Below, in pieces: positions 55,291-64,000 of a DNA stretch of 64,000 nucleotides (the stretch's first letter is position 1; each line of letters starts with the position of its first letter). The DNA comes from Sitta carolinensis (taxonomy: Eukaryota; Chordata; Aves; Passeriformes; Sittidae). Where the stretch lies: assembly GCA_032173965.1 (NCBI GenBank), contig CM063284.1, forward strand, positions 107,001,410 through 107,065,409. The letters run 5' to 3'. The notes under the pieces are model-generated. The model searched no databases. It was not told the origin of the DNA and saw nothing but the letters and a program-made list of their open reading frames with translations. The position numbers and the translations under genes are program-made.

Positions 55291-58200
55291 CTGCTGGTAT
55301 TTGTGAAAACAATACAATTACTAAAGCTGTTGCTAAAACCCGCAGCTACCGAGTACTGCTAGCCTAAAATGGTCTCTGGGACCATTGTGATGGAAAAGCT
55401 ACTGACACTGCAGACTGTCCAGGAAAGCTACTGGAAAATCTATATGGTGCTAAGTCATAATATGAACCCTTTAGAGTCTCTCTTCTAAGGGTGCTACATA
55501 CATACAGCATAGTAAAAGGCAATTCCTGGCTTTTGAGTACTGGCATCTATAGTGTATGTAAGTTTGAACAATATGAAATAGCATTTCTGGTTTACTTCTC
55601 ACATTAATAGTGAGATAATAGCCAAGTACAGTGTAAGAATTACACAGCCACAGTGGAAGGGAAGCAGTTTTTTTAACCCTCCAGAATTATTTGCCTTACC
55701 TACTTTGGGGAAACCCAAATGCTCCTAGCTCTCCAATAATAAACACTTGGAGTTTCATTTTAATCATTATTGCTGCCATGGTGTGTAACTCTGCCATTAA
55801 AAAGCATCCAAGAAGCTATGGCACTCTGCTTCCTCTCTCCCCAATAAATGTCCCTGTAGCTATTTTGGTTTTGGTGGAGAAAAGTCTAGTTGAAAGGCAG
55901 AAAAAAACCTCTGGCCCTTGCTACAGAACACGTACTCCAGCTCCACAGGGTCTTTGCTACTGAGACTCCACAGGACCCTGCTAAAACTGTCTGTCTAGTT
56001 ACAACTCCGCACAGTCTCACTCTGGCTAGGCCTTTGGATCAAACCCTTCTCATGTGAACACAGAGAGCGTCTGTGAAACTGTGGAGCAGATGTCTCCACA
56101 GAGACTCACAGATGCTGTCAGGACGGAACTTCAGGCTCAAACATTTGATGCATTTTAAAGAGGGATTCAGAATCAGACTCAAGCAGACAGATTGATCGTC
56201 TAACACTTCAAAGGCTTGAGCAGAATTGTTGTTATATTTTTCCTTTGTGCTTCCCCCCACCCACTGGCACTAATGGAGGTGACTTGTGTTTAACTTGACA
56301 TGTTGTGTGGGGTGTACAGGAGGGGACTTCCACCTTCCAATTAAAGGAGTCAGGCAAGAATCATTAGCTGAAGCAAGAGAACAGAATGTGGGGCTGAAGG
56401 AGTTTAACACACCAGCAGACAATGAGCACTTATTGCAAACGCTGCTTTGCCACACTTGGTTCTGGTTCCAACCATAAATGTGCAGCCTAAGCTGGGCTTC
56501 AGCAATGTTTCTTTCATTTCAGCTTAGGTAGCTTGAGAAAATCCCAATGTTTTGAAATTTTTTTCCTAACTCCCTGTCTTCAAGGACTAAAACATGCTAT
56601 GACACAAGACTATTTATCTCTCCAAAGAATTCACAGAAACTATTATGTATTTTCTCCATACATTAATGTATGTGGTGGTTTGGTTTGGTTATATGGGATC
56701 TGGGGGATTTTTGGAGGGCAGGGGAAGGCATTTACAAGTCAGTCATTTGACAAACAGCACACACAAAAGTTATATGTGAAGAAAAGGAAAGTGAAATGAG
56801 GAAGAAAGGGTGAATTTCTGCTCTTCATCTAGGAACTTTGGTAAGCTCTCTGCTTCGTATAATTTGCAAAGGTGAAGCCATGAAAAAAATAAGAAAAGAG
56901 GACAGACTCAATTCCAGAACAGACAATAGGGAGGCAGGAGTACTGGTGATACTGAACTACATGCACAAACATGCTACTGGAGATATGGAAATAATTCTGG
57001 AGGAAAGGGGTTTGCCTTCCTTCAGCAGCTGCCATTTTGACATGTTTTACTATCTTAGATACAACTCCTAGTCATCCCTCTTGTCCAGGGCAAAAGAAAA
57101 AGACTCATCGGGTACTTAGTTCAAAGGGTTTCATCAACTGGGTTGAGCTGTGAGTTAGTGATGGGCATATCTCAAAAATATCTGTCCTTCTCCTGTCACC
57201 AGCTGTGGGAAAACAAAAGAATTGAGGAAATACAGCTGTAAGTGTGGAGAAATACCAGTGAGATTATTAATGGAGGCTTCAAACAACTCAGGGGATTACA
57301 TGAACTACATAGGAAAAAAGATCTGCTGATGGGAAAAGGAAAACAAAACTGCGTAAGACAAGAGTCCAAATGTCTATTTTTCTCTATCATGTGTTCTCTG
57401 TATCAGCCCATTAAATACACGAAACAATATAAGACAAACTTTTTCACAAAAGAAGGGGAAATGGAAATAAATGCTATAGGACAGAAAAGGTTGCAGTTCT
57501 ACTGGTATCAACAAAAGCAACACGGGATTGTTAAAGAAAGATGCCAATGCTTAATTCAAAGTTTACAGCAGGAAGGTGTGTAGCACAGATAGAGGGCCAG
57601 TTACTGCCTAGGAGAAAGTTTGGGGGTCTTGTCAGGCAGAGGCTGGGGAGGTGACTCTCAGTGATGTCCCTGCTACACCCATTACTATGTGAGGTCAAAG
57701 AGCTCAAGGAAACAAAGCACAGAATAGCCTCAGCTCTCTCTCGTGTGTGCTAGTAACAGGGCCAGATCATTCATGAAGAGAAAAGAGGCACGAGGCAAAA
57801 AGGAAGAGCCTCTACTATCACCTGCAACAAAGGCGCTGAAGGAATTATATGTCTGAATATTTTCATTCAGCCGACTAGGAATTAGAGATGGCTCAAGGGG
57901 ACTTAATTTCAACTGCAACCTTTCCTTCCCCTCAGCAATCCTGTTTCCCGGGTATATGTTAGTGCATAAAAGGCCTGCTGGGAGACTGGAAGGGTAGGGG
58001 GTTCTTGTCTGTCCGCTGACACAAGTGTCTTGGGAATAGCTGTCATCCTGTTATTAAATATTTAAATATTTCAAGAGCAAGCTAGATTCATCAACCTTTG
58101 GAAAGAGTAATCAAGAGAATGAAAGGTAGACAAAAATAAAAGGAAGAGGTTGGTTATTCTGGGGAAAGAAGATGGGATCACCAGAGGAGAAAATATGCAT

Positions 58201-59089
58201 AGAGGAAAAAAACCTGGCAGATAAAATTGATGAGAAAAGGGAGAATAATGAGAAACAAAAAAGGGAAAGCACTGAAACAATACAAAAGAAATAACAGGGA
58301 AAGTAGAATTCGAAAACAAGCTAAAGCAATACCTGGAAACCCTGTATCTGTACCAGGGAATAAAAAGCAAGCAAGCAAGCAAATACAAAGCAAGGAAGCA
58401 ATACATAAATTCTGGATAAAGTGGTCAAGAAAAACCAAAAAGCAGCAAGAGACAGATAGTGTATATAGAGAAAAGAGAGATGATATTATCAAGTGTGAGA
58501 AGCATTCCAGTGATGGGAAAAAAGGCATATGTCATGATTATTAACAAGAAATAAATATATTTCATTAGTTGTACTGATTTCCTGCTTGATTGCCACAACA
58601 CTGTTTTTTCCAGAACCAAACAGAACACAGAGTGTCTTAGCTCAAACACAGTTTATGAGTGTCATGATGAATTCAGGAGTTCTCCCATCCTTATTAAATG
58701 TAGACCTGACAGCTGTAGCAAAGAATGATACCCTGGTCACAGAGAGCTGGTAAGATGTATTCCATCCCAAACCTGCCAAACAGGACTTTGAGACAGAAAA
58801 GGGAACAGTAGAGGAACATAAGAGAAGTGGTGATGGCAGGGCAGCAGCACCACTTCCTACAGACATTCTTCAAGTGTTTCCCTTGATGCTCTTGGGAGAG
58901 TAGCCCTGGAATGCTGGTGAGCACTCCTCAGGGTGATGGGACTCAACGACAGAATGTAATAGTTGGAGAGACTTGGTCTAAACAGCTTAGGCTAGTCAGT
59001 GAGCCAAGGAGGCCAGTTCAATTTTAACAGCATTTAGACAGTGTTTACAGCTGCGCATCTCAAAGCTCCTTACAACCAGAATTTAAATA

Positions 59090-59210
59090 TCACAGTAATC
59101 ATTTTACAGAGAGGGAACTATAACCACCAGGGTACCATAACTCACCCAAGGTAACAAAGCAGGTAGTAGACTAGGAACAGCTCCAAACTCCCTGCCAGGT
59201 GCCCTTTCCA
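59090..59210 (-). repeat. MIR-like ancient SINE fragment (antisense)
   Basis: Reads CATTTTACAGAGAGGGAACT, then ACTCACCCAAGGTAACAAAG and CAGGTAGTAGACTAGGAAC. This is collinear with the reverse complement of MIR ('cattttacagatgaggaaactgag...cttgcccaaggtcacacagctagtaagtgg'). Confidence 0.6.
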
Positions 59211-59639
59211 TTTTACCCATGGACTTGTCAGATTCTCCTCCTTATATCAACCTCAAAAGCTGCAAACATTACAGGCTGGAAGTCGAGCAAGCAAAAGTCA
59301 GTTTGGATGGGAAGGCAGCTGTGCAGTCAAAACAAGCGTAACCCACAATGATGTGGGAGAATTCTACCAGAAATAGGCCAACATAGTAAAAATAAAACAA
59401 AAGAGAGAGAGGGGGAAAGAGAAAGAAGTCAAGGATTGTTCAAGAGAGAATTAAAAGGCGTTTATTCTGTCCTGGCAAGGATAATCTAAACACTGTTGTG
59501 GTTAAATGTTTGCCTACTGCAGATCATGTTACAGCAGATTTTTCTATTCAAAGGGTTTGTTAATGGCTTTGCTATTCCTTGCATGGATCTTAAAAAAAAG
59601 CATATGCTATGAATGCAATATCTTTGCTTTTGATGCCAG

Positions 59640-61180
59640 AGGTTGTGAAAGGAAAGTTGGGAAAGAACAGGCACACAGAAGGAAAGCAGTCAGCCCATTT
59701 AGGAATACTCCATTAACTCATAGGAGAAGATTCCCCCAGGACACAGTCCCAAAGAAGACCCCTGGCGAGTTTAGGCTTGTATATCATTTGTCCTATCCAG
59801 AGGGTGAGAGAGTTAATGATTATATAGACACCTTGCTGTGTGCAGTATCGTTTGTGCCTCTCGATCAAGTGATGCAGATTACAAGGAATAGCAGTCTGAG
59901 GGTTCAGTCAGATGGGAAGGAGACACACACACACACACACACATACACATACACATAAACCCATTACCCCCTCCCCATCACACACAGAGCTGCTCACATG
60001 TTATGAGAACACCATGATAGATTTCACTTGCCACGTAAAGGTTTCAGACTGGAGGGCAGCATTTACATAGATAAAGGTACGTGAAGGGTTCTGTAGCTTT
60101 GCACTGGTTACTGGAGGTGCTTGGTACAAGATGAGTAGGCAAAAATGGATTAAAAAGAGGGACAAAAAATTCCTCCTACCTAATTAACATAGCTTTTTGT
60201 CTAAGGAAGCACCAAACATCATGGCATTTCAGGAGTTATTGATGGCATTTGGGGAGGTTACTGGGGATTTCATGGTCCCTACAGCAGATGATAAAAGGGG
60301 AGGGGGAGGGAGAGCAGAGGGTCCAGGAAAACTTATTAAATTTTGGGCATCAAACTGGATTCAAGGAGAAGAGAATCACACCCCACAAGGGACTGGGACA
60401 AAAATCCTATGAGATTACTGGCTCAGCTGTGGCAAGCTAATAAGGTTATTCTGAAGCAGATGCAGTCGTTAATACAGTGGTGGCATGGGGATCTCCCGAG
60501 AGGGGTCAGAGCCATGATAACTCATGGTAGAGTAATGCACAATATATTTGTGGCCAGATCTTGTGATGGTAACTAAATGAACCTGTGTCAGTAGTCTGTT
60601 GTTTAACCCACTTTTTTCATAATCCCATTTCAGTGGTGAGGGATTTCCTCATGTCATCTAGTTTCTTGAAGACAGCCCTGGAAACATTTTAGGCAAGTTA
60701 TCGGGCCATTAAACAGGAGATTCAGGTGAACTAAAAGTCACTTTTGGGGAAACTGCTACATAACAACTCATGTTAATTCCAAATTTATAAAAATATGGCA
60801 ATTTCTGTTATTTATGGGTGCAGAGCAGAAAGCTATAGGCAGTTCTTTGTGTGCTGTGGAATGGCCGGAGCAATGGAAGAAAGAGGTGGATTTGACATGA
60901 AATGTTGCATTGCTCAAGGTTTTCACAGTATTTGTGGTACCAGCAAAGTAATTTGTGAAAAATGGCTAAAGACTGTTGGATCCTATCACAAAATCTACAA
61001 GCACCAAGCTTATTGGGGACCTGTGATAATGCTGCTCAGGGCCTGCACTCTGTTACGCTTAGTGCCTGATGCATTCTTTATGGCCAGATACCGTGTAAAG
61101 GGAACAACTATTCACTTGCTAACTCTTGTTTCTGTCTAGTTGCAGTGGAAGTCAGTGCCAGCCACCAAATGATTACTGAT
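59640..61180 (+). pseudogene. DIRS-like retroelement RT/RNase H fossil
   Basis: Seen, in order on the plus strand across several frames: SPFRNTPL (59692) and VPKKTPGEFR LVYHLSYPEG with VNDYI (59746-59826); GFRLEGSIYIDK (60040-60075); YLIN (60177-60188); FQELLMAF...GDF...P.ADDK (60227-60295); LGIKLDS (60343-60363); LLAQLWQANKVILKQMQSLI (60415-60474); KHQAYWGPVIMLLR (60999-61040); FFMARYRVKG; and LQWK (61140-61151). Known family: DIRS-type tyrosine-recombinase retroelements have 'VPKK.PG.FRLIHHLSYP.G.SVND', 'GF.FEG..Y.DK', 'YLDD', 'FLGIELD' and 'VTL..LQSLIG' in RT, then an RNase H with 'NKQ....P.IM.LLR' and a closing 'LSR.QW'. The span (about 487 codons) is near full length for RT-RH. It is dead: frames shift, stops occur, the AC repeat interrupts it and the catalytic YLDD is YLIN. 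No recombinase or gag part was recognised beside it. Antisense to ZNF521. Confidence 0.82.
59923..59957 (+). repeat. (AC)n microsatellite within the DIRS-like fossil
   Basis: About ten pure AC units, then imperfect ACATAC units. It lies between the first two reverse-transcriptase blocks, so it arose after or during decay of the element. Confidence 0.95.
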
Positions 61181-64000
61181 GGCTTGTGTTTTACCAGTAC
61201 TTCAATACCAAGTTCTCTCTACTGTGGACCTTACTCTCTGAATTAGATGAACAAGTAGGGAAGAGCATGTTGAGAACAATGGGGAGATCAAAGCTAGAAA
61301 AGGGGGAAGAATTTGTAGGAAGGAGACCCACTTGAAATATAAAATTATTTTGAAAGGCAGTGGGTGGCACTGGGAAGGTGAATGTTGAGGACAGAAGAGT
61401 GAAGAGTGGGGTAAAGGAAGCCTACACAGTCGCAAAAACGGAACTGAGGGCATCCTTTGGGAAGAGAGAACCTGCAATCCTAAAAGGGAAAGAAAGTTTA
61501 GTAGACTAGACACATCCTCAATGAAGTGTCTTTAAAAAGATTGGCAAAAGCAGGAGAACTCACAGTGAAGCCACCTGTGACATTTAAACTGCCCTGTAGA
61601 AAAGCCACCAAAGACTATTATTTGAGTAGAATAATATGGCTGGATACTTCTGCTCCTCTTCCTTAAAAACTGGACACAGAATAAAAATACACTGGACAGA
61701 TGTAGATAGGTAATACAGTACATCATCAGAGTAATAGCCTGTCACAAAAAGCTCAACATCGCAGGGCAAGCCTGGTAGTCAGGAAAGATACAAAAACTAT
61801 TGATACAGGAGACAGCAAAAACCCTTTGCTACTCTGGAAAGGAAGATGATCCAGGAAGCAGAAAACAGAATCAGGAAACCCAAATTCTAGATTCTAAACT
61901 GGCCAGGATGATTCACTGTGTGATTTGTTAAGATTATTTTGGGCTTGTCACCACAGGGAAACTACCAGCCAAGTATCCCAGGCTGCAGCTTCCCAAAACA
62001 CCAACCCCCTACTTGCATGCCCTTAGCAGACAGTTGGTGCCCATTAGCCCGCTACATTGCCAGCCATCCCTGTGCCCTAGGAGCGTCCACAGGGAAAGAC
62101 ACTTAGCCCTGCAAATTTACACCCTCCAATCTTTTGCAGCAACTTCCCTATGTGGAAAAGCCTTTCTCCTTCCTGTTCTTGCAGACCCCTTTTGTTAAAT
62201 AAGAGTCCTTGGGGCCCTGTTGTGAGATTTAATTCATTTTTTTGCAACATGCTGAGATTCCAGGTGAGAAGTGCAGCAGCCAGTAATGCTGTTTACACCT
62301 CCAACCATGCCAAAGAGCAGGAAAGGCCAAACCCCAGTATGGACGTTGATGTAATTCTTCACATGTAACCCGTGCAAGGCAATACCACGCTTTGTGTATA
62401 TGAGTGTGCAGTGTACAGTGGTGGAATCAAAAATCAACTGCTATAAACCCCCTCTTTGGACACCACGGTGATTGTTACTGCATAATGTCAGATGATGCAC
62501 ATCAGAAGGATTTATCCAGATAAGGCAAAAATCTGCAGACTTTTTAATCAGTACCAAGATAGATCTTGTTTATATCAAGAACCTTTTTAATGCAGCATTG
62601 CTGGTTTGGTCCGACATCATCTCCTGCAGTGTGTGGAGACAGGCCAGGAGTATGAAGGCTACAGAGCAGAGCAGGAAGAAAGTCAACTGTGAAATTGGTA
62701 ATTTTATGAGTTTCACGGGGGGTTTTGTTGTTAGACACAATGCATTTGGAACAGAGTGCCCGGGGTAATACCATCCACACAGTGTCCATTTGTCAGCTAT
62801 AGGTAACGATATCTTTAACCTAGAGTTCTGGAGATAAGTACAAAGGGAATCCGAAAGTAGGCTAAGGGTAGAGATGTGCCCATCATGGAAGGGTCATCAG
62901 GTATTATTGCCACATCTGTGAGTCTGGGGAACCCATCAGAAACTGAGGCATAGTTTGTCCTTGAAGAGCAGTGGGAAAAGTTACCTCATTTTTCAGCAGC
63001 CCAGCAGAGACCCTTTCTCCCCAAAGATGGGCAGGGAGCAGACCCTCACTGATGTACCTGACAGTGCATATATTCGACAGGGTTGTGTCAAGATTGAGCA
63101 GGAGGGCAGGAAAGCAAAATGATGTGGGGCTGAACAGCATATAGCATTTGCTCCCTTTTTCTCACAGAAAAATACCTAGCCATGTTTCCCAATTGTATTC
63201 ATCTATTTCTCCAAAATGTTATCAGCTTTATGCTTGTTGTAACAATTCCTTTGTATCTGAAACCTCAATAGTTAATATCAAGCTCATGGGTTAAATGAGT
63301 AAATGCATTTTCAGCTTTCATTCCACCTGCAGTGTGGTTATTTGGTTTCAGATGCTGAGGTCAGACTTAAGGGAAAAAATAAAGAGAGGGAGAAAGGGAA
63401 ATATGGAAAAGGAGAGAACTGCTCGGGTACAGGATGTTAAGACGGGCATCAGCCACAGCCTAAAGGGTTAAGCAGAAAGTAAAAGAAGGATGGGAGTGAG
63501 CATAGCCATCGCTTTGTGTGAAAGACACAGTCTTTCCACCTCACAAACCTCTGTAGGATTCTGGGTCTGGATGGCAAGCTGTGGCTCCATGCGGGTTATG
63601 ATTTACATTGAGTTTGGTTGCATATTTACTTGGTAGCACACAACAAAGACTAGGGAGGGAGGGGGAGTGAAGGGAGATCAGACTGATCTGTCTGTAGTAT
63701 CGTATCAGCCTAATTCAGAAACGAGCTGAGGTGGGTTAGGTTCATCTCCTTTGTTCCAGGACACACCCCTGGAGGATTTCTTCTCATCTGGGAGAAAACA
63801 TACCTGTTGTGCTTTGCTTCTCCTCATAAAAGGGAAACATTCAGGTCAAGGTGTGCTTACAAAGGGAGCAGAGAGCTGGAAATGCTGTCAGGCATGTAAG
63901 TCTTGAAACCTGTGTATTTCCCTCTCTCCCACTTTCACACTTGGGGACACTCCTGGCTTAAAACACTCTGGTCACAGATCAGGCCAAATTGGGTGTTAAA

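Noticed and set aside
58368..58382. Short (AAGC)n run
   Set aside because: Fewer than four units; background simple sequence.
61200..62400. Search for the tyrosine recombinase part of the DIRS-like element downstream of RNase H
   Set aside because: No Arg-His-x-x-x-Tyr-type recombinase pattern or other DIRS block could be recognised by eye in any plus-strand frame.

Overview
The window looks like avian nuclear DNA: a gene-sparse, mostly intronic stretch on the 3' side of a large zinc-finger gene. The host call rests on four 3'-end fragments of CR1 LINEs carrying the typical bird terminal repeats, a low overall repeat load, scattered very old SINE/LINE remnants, and no L1/Alu-type mammalian repeats. 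Assignment to bird is confident; assignment to an order is not possible by eye.

The only protein-coding gene I can support is on the minus strand. Two short exons (10724-10855 and 7906-8021) have clean splice sites and matching phases. They encode C2H2 zinc fingers that I recognise as the conserved C-terminal part of ZNF521, with the paralogue ZNF423 as the less likely alternative. The 2.7 kb intron between them splits one zinc finger. The last few codons, the stop codon and the 3' UTR were not found between 1 and 7905 and may lie left of the window. Everything right of 10856 (more than 53 kb) reads as a single large upstream intron, or part of one.

Layout. 1-7905: downstream intron, with an ancient LINE reverse-transcriptase relic (3700-4171), a CR1 3' end, a MIR-like SINE and a 502-nt pure pyrimidine tract. 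7906-10855: the two exons and their intron, which carries a 45-nt A run. 10856-64000: the upstream intron, with an LTR-like stretch near 12.5-12.85 kb, a precisely delimited solo LTR (27118-27724, with TCTAA target duplications), a second ancient LINE relic (33.0-33.26 kb), three CR1 pieces, an LTR-like segment at 52.7-53.06 kb, and several AT-rich, TAAT-rich stretches that look like candidate conserved non-coding enhancers. At 59.64-61.18 kb there is a decayed but collinear reverse transcriptase/RNase H of a DIRS-like tyrosine-recombinase retroelement. This last item is the most unusual thing in the window.

No tRNA, rRNA, CRISPR or bacterial-type feature was seen. Most open reading frames here are chance frames in AT-rich intron.
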